From: Chitinophagales bacterium
GTDB taxonomy: Bacteria; Bacteroidota; Bacteroidia; Chitinophagales; Chitinophagaceae
Reading direction: 5' to 3'
DNA: 6,184 nucleotides
Assembly (NCBI GenBank): GCA_025355935.1
Contig: JANXYS010000493.1
Location: 1-6,184, forward strand
In this document: positions 1 through 6,184 of the stretch, one piece after another
Layout of the letters: each line of letters starts with the position of its first letter
Numbering within the stretch: the first letter of the stretch is position 1
Program-made: the position numbers and the translations under genes
The notes under the pieces: generated by a model
The model's input: the letters and a program-made list of their open reading frames with translations, nothing else
Databases searched by the model: none
Told to the model about the DNA's origin: nothing

Positions 1-2089
1 CATCACCAAAGTCTTTTAATTGCCTTGCGCCAATGTTGGAGGTCATAATGATCATGGTATTCTTAAAGTCCACTCTTCTTCCCAGCCCGTCTGTAAGTTG
101 GCCATCATCTAATACCTGCAATAAAATATTGTAGATATCGGGGTGTGCCTTTTCGATTTCATCCAGCAGAATTACGCTGTAAGGTTTACGCCTGACTTTT
201 TCTGTCAGTTGTCCGCCTTCTTCATAACCTACATAACCCGGAGGGGCACCTATTAATCGACTTACGGTAAATTTCTCCATATACTCCGTCATATCGATAC
301 GGATTAACGCATCCTCACTGTCGAACATCTGCTTTGCAAGGGTGCGGGCAAGTTCTGTTTTACCAACCCCTGTAGGACCAAGGAAAATAAATGTACCGAT
401 TGGTTTTTTAGGATCCTTTAATCCTACCCTGTTGCGCTGTATGGCCTTCACTACTTTTGAAATAGCTTCCTGCTGCCCTACTACAGAACCCTTAAGGTCA
501 TCACCCATCCGGCGCAGCTTGTCAGTTTCCGCCTGCACCATGCGTTTAACGGGAATGCCTGTCATCATATGCACTACCTCTGCAATATCTTCTTCTTCTA
601 TCGGAAACCGCTTGTTCTTGCTCTCTTCCTCCCAATCTAATTTTGCTTTCTCCAGATCTTCCTGCAAACGTTTTTCAGTATCTCTCAGCGAAGCAGCTTC
701 TTCAAATTTTTGGCTCTTAACAACTTTATTTTTTTCAAGCTTTATGTCTTCAATTTTCTTCTCAAGATCAATGATCGTAGCAGGCACGTTAATATTTTTG
801 ATGTGCTTCCTGGCACCAACTTCATCAAGAACATCAATGGCCTTATCGGGTAATAAACGATCAGTCATATACCGGTCACTAAGTTTAACACAAGCTTCAA
901 TTGCCTGCTCGCTGTAAGACACGTTATGGTAGTCTTCGTATTTGCTTTTGATATTGTTTAATATCTGGATTGTTTCTTCAACAGAAGGTTGTTCTACCAA
1001 TACTTTTTGAAACCGACGATCCAATGCGCCGTCTTTTTCAATGTGCATACGATACTCGTCTAGCGTTGATGCACCTATACATTGCAACTCTCCTCTTGCA
1101 AGGGCGGGCTTAAAAATATTTGAAGCATCAAGAGAACCGCTGGCACCTCCTGCTCCAACAATGGTGTGTATTTCATCGATGAACAAAATCACGTCCCTGT
1201 TCTTCTCAAGCTCATTCATGATAGCCTTCATACGTTCTTCAAACTGGCCGCGATATTTTGTACCAGCTACCAATGCAGCGAGGTCAAGACTCACAACTCT
1301 TTTATCAAATAAAACGCGTGATACTTTTTTCTGAACAATGCGTAATGCGAGTCCTTCCACAATGGCTGTTTTACCCACACCAGGTTCACCAATGAGGATC
1401 GGGTTATTCTTTTTACGACGGCTCAATATCTGCGATACACGCTCAATTTCATTTTCTCTTCCTACGATTGGATCGAGTGAACCGTTTTCCGCAAGGCGTG
1501 TAATGTCGCGACCGAAATTATCCAGTACTGGTGTCTTCGTTTTTGGCTGATTTGCAGCGCCGGCTTTTTGTGAGCGCGGTTGCCCTCCATATTGTTTTCT
1601 CTCTTCATCAAATTCATCCTCATCATTAAACTCAGACGTTGGCGGAGGAGCACTTGTTACAAAACCAAGTTCATTTTTAAAAACATCATAGTCAACATCA
1701 AATTGGTTGAGTATCTGGGTCGCAATGTTTTCTTTATTTTTTAAAATTGAAAGCATAAGGTGCTCGCTCTCCACGTATGCACTCTTCAGAGACTTAGCCT
1801 CTAAAACAGTAATGCGAATTACTTTCTCTGCCTGCTTAGTAAGTGGTAAAGAATTTATATTCGCGATATTTTTTCCTGTTTTATCTTTTACTGCCAGTTC
1901 AATCTCCTTTCGTAATTCAAACAGGTCGATGTTTAAAGATTTCAGAATCTTGATGGCGGTATTCTCCCCGTCTCTTATTAATCCTAAAACCAGGTGCTCA
2001 GTTCCGATGAAATCGTTGCCTAACCTAAGTGCTTCTTCCCTGCTGTAAGAAATAATCTCTTTTACCTGGGTAGAAAAATTATTATCCAT
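1..2089 (-). CDS. clpC: ATP-dependent Clp protease ATP-binding subunit ClpC (partial, 3' end outside window)
   Basis: This is a class I (two AAA+ ring) HSP100 unfoldase, which feeds substrates to ClpP in the cytoplasm. The 696 codons present start at an ATG (2087-2089) after an A-rich leader. Visible in order are a double Clp-N repeat (about residues 5-145), a polar charged linker (146-186), D1 with Walker A GEPGVGKT (234-241), pore-loop Tyr279 in KYRG and Walker B VILFIDE (300-306), a UVR/middle segment rich in Glu and Lys (about 440-485), and D2 with Walker A GPTGVGKT (571-578), pore loop GYVGY (618-622) and Walker B VILLDE (639-644). The short UVR-bearing middle region favours ClpC over ClpB, whose coiled-coil M domain is much longer. 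The sequence stops just after a TSNIGA motif, where the ClpP-docking loop (VGF/IGF type) would follow, so docking cannot be confirmed. No frameshift is seen. No CIRCE element is seen upstream. Confidence 0.96.
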   Translation of the reverse strand, partial: MDNNFSTQVKEIISYSREEALRLGNDFIGTEHLVLGLIRDGENTAIKILKSLNIDLFELRKEIELAVKDKTGKNIANINSLPLTKQAEKVIRITVLEAKSLKSAYVESEHLMLSILKNKENIATQILNQFDVDYDVFKNELGFVTSAPPPTSEFNDEDEFDEERKQYGGQPRSQKAGAANQPKTKTPVLDNFGRDITRLAENGSLDPIVGRENEIERVSQILSRRKKNNPILIGEPGVGKTAIVEGLALRIVQKKVSRVLFDKRVVSLDLAALVAGTKYRGQFEERMKAIMNELEKNRDVILFIDEIHTIVGAGGASGSLDASNIFKPALARGELQCIGASTLDEYRMHIEKDGALDRRFQKVLVEQPSVEETIQILNNIKSKYEDYHNVSYSEQAIEACVKLSDRYMTDRLLPDKAIDVLDEVGARKHIKNINVPATIIDLEKKIEDIKLEKNKVVKSQKFEEAASLRDTEKRLQEDLEKAKLDWEEESKNKRFPIEEEDIAEVVHMMTGIPVKRMVQAETDKLRRMGDDLKGSVVGQQEAISKVVKAIQRNRVGLKDPKKPIGTFIFLGPTGVGKTELARTLAKQMFDSEDALIRIDMTEYMEKFTVSRLIGAPPGYVGYEEGGQLTEKVRRKPYSVILLDEIEKAHPDIYNILLQVLDDGQLTDGLGRRVDFKNTMIIMTSNIGARQLKDFGD

Positions 2090-2313
2090 TCTTTTAGTTT
2101 TAATTAATACAATAATAACGTTTATTTACTGCGATTGAATTGTAAAAATTTGCAAATGTTGATATGTTGAAAAGTAGAAAAAACGTAAGCTTTAAGACGC
2201 ACTGTGACTTTTCACATTCTTTAAACAGGCTTATCAAAATCTTTAATACACCGGGGAAAGATTCACATTCAAATTTAATTTATTTTACATCCATCACTAT
2301 ATGTACGTAAACT
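2090..2313. promoter_or_regulatory. Divergent intergenic region between clpC and the STAS gene
   Basis: This 224-bp AT-rich spacer must carry the start signals for clpC (leftward) and the STAS-rnz pair (rightward). I cannot place a full Bacteroidota promoter (TTTG at -33, TAnnTTTG at -7) in either direction. The best -7-like match for clpC is TATTATTG on the minus strand (2110-2117), one mismatch from consensus but without a TTTG at suitable spacing. A 9-bp direct repeat, TTCACATTC, occurs at 2211-2219 and 2262-2270 on the STAS side. No Shine-Dalgarno sequence precedes either gene. No RNA gene, intrinsic terminator or CIRCE operator was recognised. Confidence 0.5.
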
Positions 2314-2703
2314 ATGAATGTCAAAATAGATACCAAAGAAAAATTTACTGTTATTAAGCCGGAGGTATCGATTATTCCTGCTATAATGACAGAAGATCTC
2401 GGTGAAATGTTGCTTGCTTATTTAAAACAACCTGTTCCTCATATTGTTCTGAATCTTTCCTGCGTTGAATTGATTGATTCTGTAGCGCTGGAAAAGATTG
2501 CAGCGGTGCAACAGGAGTTTTACGAACAAAACTGTTCTTTTATTGTGTGCGGGATGGTGGAAAATGTTGAAAAAGCTTTTGACGATAACGATCTCCTTGA
2601 AGTAATGAATGTAACTCCTACGGAAAGCGAAGCCTGGGATATCGTACAGATGGAAGAAATTGAAAGAGAGCTCATGAGCGATTTTGATGAAGAACCTTCC
2701 TGA
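2314..2703 (+). CDS. STAS-domain protein (anti-sigma antagonist-like, lacks usual phospho-serine)
   Basis: This encodes a 129-residue soluble acidic protein with no signal peptide or membrane segment. Residues 10-110 fit a single STAS fold. A hydrophobic strand (HIVLNLSCVELIDS, 43-56) leads into the conserved loop, then the helix ALEKIAAVQQEFYEQN and the strand SFIVCGM. In SpoIIAA-type antagonists this loop reads D-S-S-G, and the second serine is phosphorylated by the partner kinase. Here it reads Asp55-Ser56-Val57-Ala58, so that serine is replaced by valine. The C-terminal tail (112-129) is strongly acidic. No anti-sigma kinase or phosphatase gene is nearby. The ATG at 2314 follows an AT-rich leader without a Shine-Dalgarno site. 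The gene lies 55 bp before rnz in the same direction, so co-transcription is likely. The fold call is good; the function is unknown, and a scaffold or phosphorylation-independent partner is possible. Confidence 0.8.
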   Translation: MNVKIDTKEKFTVIKPEVSIIPAIMTEDLGEMLLAYLKQPVPHIVLNLSCVELIDSVALEKIAAVQQEFYEQNCSFIVCGMVENVEKAFDDNDLLEVMNVTPTESEAWDIVQMEEIERELMSDFDEEPS

Positions 2704-2758
2704 TGCAGCATTTAATGCAACTATTTAGTCCTGTAACTTTAACCCAAAAAACTTTCAT

Positions 2759-3664
2759 TTGCTTGCCTTAACAATTCTCGGTAATAATTCCGCTATTCCT
2801 GCGTTCGGGAGGCATCCGACTGCGCAGGTTTTACAAACCCAGGACGAGATTTACCTGATTGATTGCGGGGAAGGAACGCAAGAACGATTATCAGAATATA
2901 AAATCAAAAGAAGCCGGATCAACCATATTTTTATTTCACACCTGCATGGCGACCATTATTTCGGACTCATCGGGTTGTTAACCAGCATGGGACTACTTGG
3001 TCGGGCAAATGACTTACACCTTCATGCCCCTGCCTTATTGGAAAAAATAATACAATTACAGCTTGAGGCAGCAAGTACCACCCTTCCTTACAAAATATAT
3101 TTTCATGCGCTTGGCGACGAAGGTCCTATTGCTAACGATAAAAGGGTGTGGGTAAGCAGTTTTAAAACCTCTCACCGTATCGACTGCTGGGGCTTTATAT
3201 TCCGCGAGAAAAAAAATCCACGAAGTATTGATCCGGAGAAAGTGAAGGCTTATGAAATTCCTGCTGCATTTTATGACTCTCTCCAAAAAGGCCACGATTA
3301 TTCTACAAAAAAAGGAACTATTATTCCAAACGCTGAAGTCACGACTGCTGCTGTACCGCCAAAAAGCTACGCCTACTGTGCAGATACAATTTATGATGAG
3401 GCATTGGTAGAAAAAATCAAATCTGTTGATGTTCTATATCATGAAACTACCTACCTGAAGGATCTGCATGCAAGAGCCGCGGCCCGGTATCATTCTACAA
3501 CCATTGAGGCTGGGGAAATAGCACGGCTGGCCGGGGTAAACAAATTGCTGATCGGGCATTTTTCGTCGAAGTATGAAAGCCTTGATGATTTTCTATCAGA
3601 AACCTCTGCTGTGTTTGCCAATACCGAGCTTGCTTTGGAAGGCTGTTGTTTCCGCATAGGTTAG
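2759..3664 (+). CDS. rnz: Ribonuclease Z (tRNA 3'-endonuclease)
   Basis: tRNase Z removes the 3' trailer from precursor tRNAs in the cytoplasm using two zinc ions. The 301-residue product matches the usual length of the bacterial short form, about 300-310. The metallo-beta-lactamase core shows HLHGDH (61-66), a further likely metal ligand His139 in TSHR, Asp209 in CADT, and the family motif GHFSSKY (266-272, His267). HST (245-247) is also typical. The substrate-clamping exosite should lie in the region around 150-190, rich in Lys and Tyr. The TTG at 2759 is chosen as start because it gives the family-typical N-terminus MLALTILGNNSAIP, an in-frame TAG lies upstream at 2726-2728, and there is no ATG or GTG between. 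The leader is A-rich with no Shine-Dalgarno site. It follows the STAS gene and ends 3 bp from the convergent esterase. Confidence 0.96.
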   Translation: MLALTILGNNSAIPAFGRHPTAQVLQTQDEIYLIDCGEGTQERLSEYKIKRSRINHIFISHLHGDHYFGLIGLLTSMGLLGRANDLHLHAPALLEKIIQLQLEAASTTLPYKIYFHALGDEGPIANDKRVWVSSFKTSHRIDCWGFIFREKKNPRSIDPEKVKAYEIPAAFYDSLQKGHDYSTKKGTIIPNAEVTTAAVPPKSYAYCADTIYDEALVEKIKSVDVLYHETTYLKDLHARAAARYHSTTIEAGEIARLAGVNKLLIGHFSSKYESLDDFLSETSAVFANTELALEGCCFRIG

Positions 3665-3667
3665 CAC

Positions 3668-4855
3668 TTATTTGCCAGTATCTTTTGTGTCCACCACAAA
3701 ATTGTTACCATCGGCCATTACCCAGCAATAGAACTGCGCGAAGCAAGAATGCCAGGCTTGTTCATTATGCCGTTTATCGGGATCAATGAGTACATATAAC
3801 GACGCACCTGAGTTTGCACCAAGTGTATCCGAAACACGCATCATATCCGGGATCATAGTTTCACCTTCCAGACCGCCCGCATAAAAGAAAAACTTCCCTT
3901 TCTGTTTCGGGGATAGAGAGTCTGTCAGATGATTAATAGCAGGTGCCGTCCAGAAAGCAGGTGAAAAGACTCCAGCCTTTCCATAAACGTTCGGGTATTT
4001 AAGCATGGCATAATAGGAAAGTAGTCCACCCATGGAACTACCGGCAATCAGAGTATTCCCTTTTGATGGCAGTGTGCGATAATGTTTGTCGATATATGGT
4101 TTCAGACTGTTGACCATGAACTCCAGGTAATGGTCGCCATCCCCTTCGCCGAAGCGCTCACTGTTGAATGGATTGTACTCATTCATGCGCCTCGGGCCAT
4201 TATCCACACCCACTACAATACAAGCAGGCCTGCCTGCGGCGATGAGTGAATCCAGACTCTCATCAACTTTCCACTCACCGTAGCCGGAGGTGTAATCGTC
4301 AAACAAATTCTGACCGTCCTGCATATACAGGACAGGAAATCGTCGCGTAGATTTTGCATAAGATGGCGGAAGATAAATCCATATCCTCCGGTTCGTTTTA
4401 AGTTCCGGCATGTAAAAGGCGGAATCCATTACAGAAACATTTTGAGAAAAACTGTGCTGTTTGGCCACCGCTATAAAATCGTCGCCCCAGCCCGCTATGC
4501 TATATTCAACTGTTGAGTCCGAAACGAGTTTTAGAATATTATTTTCTACCGCGTTACCATTAAGGTTGGTTTGAACCTTGTTCCAGTTACCGCGGGTAAA
4601 TTTAAATTCATATACATCATCTTTCAATCCGCTAAATTCAGCATACCAGTATTTTCCAGCTTTATCGAATTTGAGCATTTGTCCTTCAGGATTCCATGAA
4701 TTGAAGCTGCCCGCTACATAAAGCACTTCGTTACGGTGCAATTCAGGCACATGTTTTACCAGCAATTTTAAACTATGCTGTGCGTGCAACTGCACCGAAA
4801 TTAAAACGGCAGCGAGAATGAGGTAGCGGGGTAAGACGTTGTTAGCATTTTTCAC
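3668..4855 (-). CDS. Secreted alpha/beta-hydrolase esterase with N-terminal glycogen-binding-like domain
   Basis: This encodes a 395-residue putative secreted hydrolase. An N-terminal signal peptide (basic start, hydrophobic 11-22, likely cleavage after LHA at residue 25) predicts export. Residues about 28-110 form a beta-rich E-set/CBM48-like domain with GSFNSWNPEG (49-58) and FKFTRGNW (84-91). Residues about 140-385 match the esterase D/Fes-type family: IYLPPSY, VLYMQDGQNLFD (175-186), the nucleophile elbow GSSMGG with Ser274, and a likely catalytic His363 in KRHNEQAW. The acidic triad member is not certain (Glu330 or Glu332 are candidates). Relatives include enterobactin and feruloyl or acetyl-sugar esterases, so the substrate cannot be named. 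The start is GTG (4853-4855); an in-frame TAA sits four codons upstream and no ATG is in frame nearby. It lies 39 bp behind dapA on the same strand, with no terminator between them, so read-through from dapA is plausible. Confidence 0.88.
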   Translation of the reverse strand: MKNANNVLPRYLILAAVLISVQLHAQHSLKLLVKHVPELHRNEVLYVAGSFNSWNPEGQMLKFDKAGKYWYAEFSGLKDDVYEFKFTRGNWNKVQTNLNGNAVENNILKLVSDSTVEYSIAGWGDDFIAVAKQHSFSQNVSVMDSAFYMPELKTNRRIWIYLPPSYAKSTRRFPVLYMQDGQNLFDDYTSGYGEWKVDESLDSLIAAGRPACIVVGVDNGPRRMNEYNPFNSERFGEGDGDHYLEFMVNSLKPYIDKHYRTLPSKGNTLIAGSSMGGLLSYYAMLKYPNVYGKAGVFSPAFWTAPAINHLTDSLSPKQKGKFFFYAGGLEGETMIPDMMRVSDTLGANSGASLYVLIDPDKRHNEQAWHSCFAQFYCWVMADGNNFVVDTKDTGK

Positions 4856-4894
4856 GGCAATAGTTTAATCAGGAATGGGTAACAGCATGCCATC

Positions 4895-5773
4895 TTATTT
4901 AGAATCCCATGCTTTCACCTGCTCATGGAAAAGTGAGCTTAGTGGCACTACGGGTAACCGCATCTCGTTTTCTATCATTCCCATTTCAAATAAGAACGCC
5001 TTAGCGCCCGCGGGATTGTTCTCTGCAAAAAGTAAATGGTATGCGCCCGTCAATGCGTTGTTTTGCTTTACGGCCGCCTTGAAGTCACCTGCAAGGCAAA
5101 AATTGACCATGTCCGAAAATTGCTTCGGAAAACAGTTAGCCGCTACGCTTATAACACCATCCATCCCGCAGGCAAGCTGTGGAAGGGCAAGTGCGTCATC
5201 GCCGCTCACAACAAGAAAGTTTTCGTTGCGGTGCTTTAATATCTCGATGCATTGAAGCATGTCGCCACTCGCCTCTTTAATTCCCGCTATATTTGGAAGT
5301 TCTGAAAGTCGCAACGTTGTAGTAGCATCCATATTCTTTCCAGTCCGTCCCGGAACATTATAAAGGATAAGGGGTACCGGGCAACATTCCGCAAGTAATT
5401 TATAATGCTGGAAGATGCCTTCCTGCGAAGGCTTGTTATAATATGGACTTGCACTTAAAACCGCGGCAGCTTTGTTAAGAGGAAGATATTTGAAATCCTC
5501 CAGTACTGCGTTGGTATCATTCCCACCTATGCCAACTACCACGGGTACACGCCCCGCTACATGATCTGTTGTGAACTCGATGATCTGTTTTTTTTCTTCT
5601 CTGCTAAGCACGGGTGTTTCGCCGGTAGTTCCCAGTGTAACAATATAATTTACGCCATTGTCGAGGTTAAAGTCAATAACTCTTCCCAGCGCAATGTAAT
5701 CAACTGTTTTATTTTTATCGAAGGGTGTTATAATTGCAACTCCTGTTCCACGCAATGTATGCCTCAATTCCAT
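4895..5773 (-). CDS. dapA: 4-hydroxy-tetrahydrodipicolinate synthase
   Basis: DapA condenses pyruvate with aspartate semialdehyde in the first committed step towards lysine and meso-diaminopimelate, the peptidoglycan cross-link residue. From the ATG at 5771-5773 the product is 292 residues, the same length as E. coli DapA. The TIM-barrel shows GTTGETP (48-54, Thr49 and Thr50), SPYYNKPSQEG (109-119), LYNVPGRTG (137-145, catalytic Tyr138 and Arg143) and GIKEASGD (164-171, Schiff-base Lys166). All align with the E. coli catalytic set at a constant offset of five. The Arg in VPGRTG and the GTTGE loop favour DapA over N-acetylneuraminate lyase, which shares the fold. A TTG 17 codons further upstream (5822-5824) is also in frame but lies in the terminator T-run, so it is rejected. 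The leader has an A-rich run (ACAAAAAAAAGAA) directly before ATG. The esterase follows at 39 bp. Confidence 0.95.
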   Translation of the reverse strand: MELRHTLRGTGVAIITPFDKNKTVDYIALGRVIDFNLDNGVNYIVTLGTTGETPVLSREEKKQIIEFTTDHVAGRVPVVVGIGGNDTNAVLEDFKYLPLNKAAAVLSASPYYNKPSQEGIFQHYKLLAECCPVPLILYNVPGRTGKNMDATTTLRLSELPNIAGIKEASGDMLQCIEILKHRNENFLVVSGDDALALPQLACGMDGVISVAANCFPKQFSDMVNFCLAGDFKAAVKQNNALTGAYHLLFAENNPAGAKAFLFEMGMIENEMRLPVVPLSSLFHEQVKAWDSK

Positions 5774-5797
5774 TTCTTTTTTTTGTGAAGTTATATA

Positions 5798-5825
5798 AAA
5801 GCATAAGAATAAAAATACGAGCAAA
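5798..5825 (-). promoter_or_regulatory. Possible dapA promoter (Bacteroidota-type)
   Basis: On the minus strand a TTTG (5825-5822) stands 16 nt before TATGCTTT (5805-5798), a loose match to the TTTG / TAnnTTTG arrangement of Bacteroidota housekeeping promoters. The spacer is on the short side and the -7 box is imperfect. The position, directly after the terminator of the upstream gene and about 25 nt before the dapA ATG, is reasonable. The TTTG would overlap the end of the terminator T-run. This is a weak call by eye. Confidence 0.25.
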
Positions 5826-5867
5826 AAAATGTCCCCTGCGGATCACTCGGCAGGGGACGGGCTTTTT
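5823..5867 (-). terminator. Intrinsic terminator, probably bidirectional
   Basis: A perfect 9-bp GC-rich stem, gtcccctgc (5831-5839) against gcaggggac (5850-5858), encloses a 10-nt loop. On the minus strand the stem is followed after one base by seven Ts (5829-5823), which fits termination of the L,D-transpeptidase gene whose stop lies 24 bp before the stem. On the plus strand the stem is followed by gggcTTTTT (5859-5867), so it could also stop rightward transcription, although no plus-strand gene is seen here. It insulates dapA from the upstream gene. Confidence 0.9.
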
Positions 5868-5882
5868 CTTAAGTATGGATGC

Positions 5883-6184
5883 TTAGCTGTTTAATATTTT
5901 TGAGTAGTTAAGATACCTGTTGTCTTTTCCGTAAATAAACAAGCAGGAACCATTCTTTATTTTTTGAATAATCATCTTGTTTAATTTTTCGGGAACCGCA
6001 GGGCAACCCCAGCTTCTGCCCAAATATCCGTGTGACCGTATAAAATCTTCACTTACATATGGAGCACCATGCATCACAATTGCTCTCTCATTGGCCTCAT
6101 CATTTATTCCTTTTTCCTGCCCGTCAAGGTGCATTGAGAAACCGTTCTTTCCGATATAAGTGTCGGAAGTTACATAAAAACCCA
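5883..6184 (-). CDS. Murein L,D-transpeptidase, YkuD_2-type catalytic domain (partial, 5' end outside window)
   Basis: The last 99 codons and the TAA stop are present; the start lies beyond the right edge. Members of this family are cysteine L,D-transpeptidase-like envelope enzymes thought to act on peptidoglycan stem peptides. The visible part has the family pattern: FSMHLDGQEKGINDEANERA (15-34 of the visible part), IVMHGAPYVS with His38, and GRSWGCPAVP with the catalytic Cys60 and the adjoining Ser57-Trp58-Gly59. The spacing between the His and the Cys is normal. The internal ATG at 6132-6134 is not the true start, because strongly family-like sequence (GFYVTSDTYIGKNG) continues upstream to the edge in the same frame. 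A signal peptide is expected in the missing part but cannot be seen. The gene ends just before a strong terminator. Its exact activity (3-3 cross-linking, lipoprotein attachment or other) is undetermined. Confidence 0.9.
   Translation of the reverse strand, partial: GFYVTSDTYIGKNGFSMHLDGQEKGINDEANERAIVMHGAPYVSEDFIRSHGYLGRSWGCPAVPEKLNKMIIQKIKNGSCLFIYGKDNRYLNYSKILNS

Noticed and set aside
342..917. Plus-strand open frame of 191 codons opposite clpC
   Set aside because: It lies fully antisense to well-conserved ClpC sequence (D2 Walker A and UVR region) and its product is Ser/Phe/Leu-rich with no recognisable domain, as expected of a shadow frame. Other plus-strand frames at 1041-1334, 1338-1550 and 1707-2048 are rejected for the same reason.
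2301..2357. 18-codon frame starting at an ATG just upstream of the STAS start
   Set aside because: It overlaps the STAS gene out of frame, has no leader signal, and is of a length expected by chance.
3661..3669. TTAGCACTT resembling half of a CIRCE heat-shock operator
   Set aside because: The inverted partner GAGTGCTAA is missing, and it sits at the 3' end of rnz, not upstream of a chaperone gene.
4875..5255. Plus-strand open frame of 126 codons opposite dapA and the dapA-esterase gap
   Set aside because: It is antisense to conserved DapA sequence and has no family resemblance or start context.
5774..5824. 17-codon N-terminal extension of DapA from a TTG, looking like a short hydrophobic segment
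   Set aside because: It would begin within the terminator T-run, DapA is cytoplasmic, and the ATG at 5773 gives the canonical length and N-terminus.
1..6184. Search by eye for tRNA, rRNA, CRISPR repeats, insertion sequence ends, att sites and tandem repeats
   Set aside because: Nothing convincing found; apart from the divergent spacer and short gaps the window is filled by six protein genes.

Overview
The window looks like ordinary chromosomal housekeeping DNA from a member of the Bacteroidota, perhaps near the Chitinophagaceae. This rests on four things: no Shine-Dalgarno sites but A-rich leaders before starts, a ClpC-type Clp ATPase with a UVR segment, a YkuD_2-type murein L,D-transpeptidase, and a secreted esterase with a glycogen-binding-like front domain. 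The taxonomic call is inference from protein style and was not tested by search. I see no mobile element, CRISPR array, rRNA, tRNA or tandem repeat.

Layout. Positions 1-2089 (minus strand) hold the first 696 codons of clpC; the 3' end lies beyond the left edge. A 224-bp AT-rich divergent spacer follows. Two plus-strand genes come next: a small STAS-domain protein (2314-2703) and ribonuclease Z, rnz (2759-3664, TTG start). The two are probably co-transcribed. Rnz meets a minus-strand secreted alpha/beta-hydrolase esterase (3668-4855, GTG start) tail to tail, with only 3 bp between the stop codons. Upstream of the esterase on the minus strand is dapA (4895-5773). A strong hairpin terminator (5823-5867) separates dapA from the 3' end of a murein L,D-transpeptidase gene (5883 to the right edge).

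How the genes work together. ClpC (protein quality control), Rnz (tRNA 3' maturation) and DapA (lysine and diaminopimelate synthesis) are core functions. DapA feeds the diaminopimelate used in peptidoglycan cross-links, and the neighbouring L,D-transpeptidase family acts on peptidoglycan, so the right side has a loose cell-wall theme; the terminator argues against a shared transcript. The esterase lies 39 bp behind dapA and may be read from the same transcript, with no obvious metabolic link. The least understood gene is the STAS protein, which lacks the serine normally phosphorylated in anti-sigma antagonists. No previously undescribed system is convincingly visible; the findings are modest leads.
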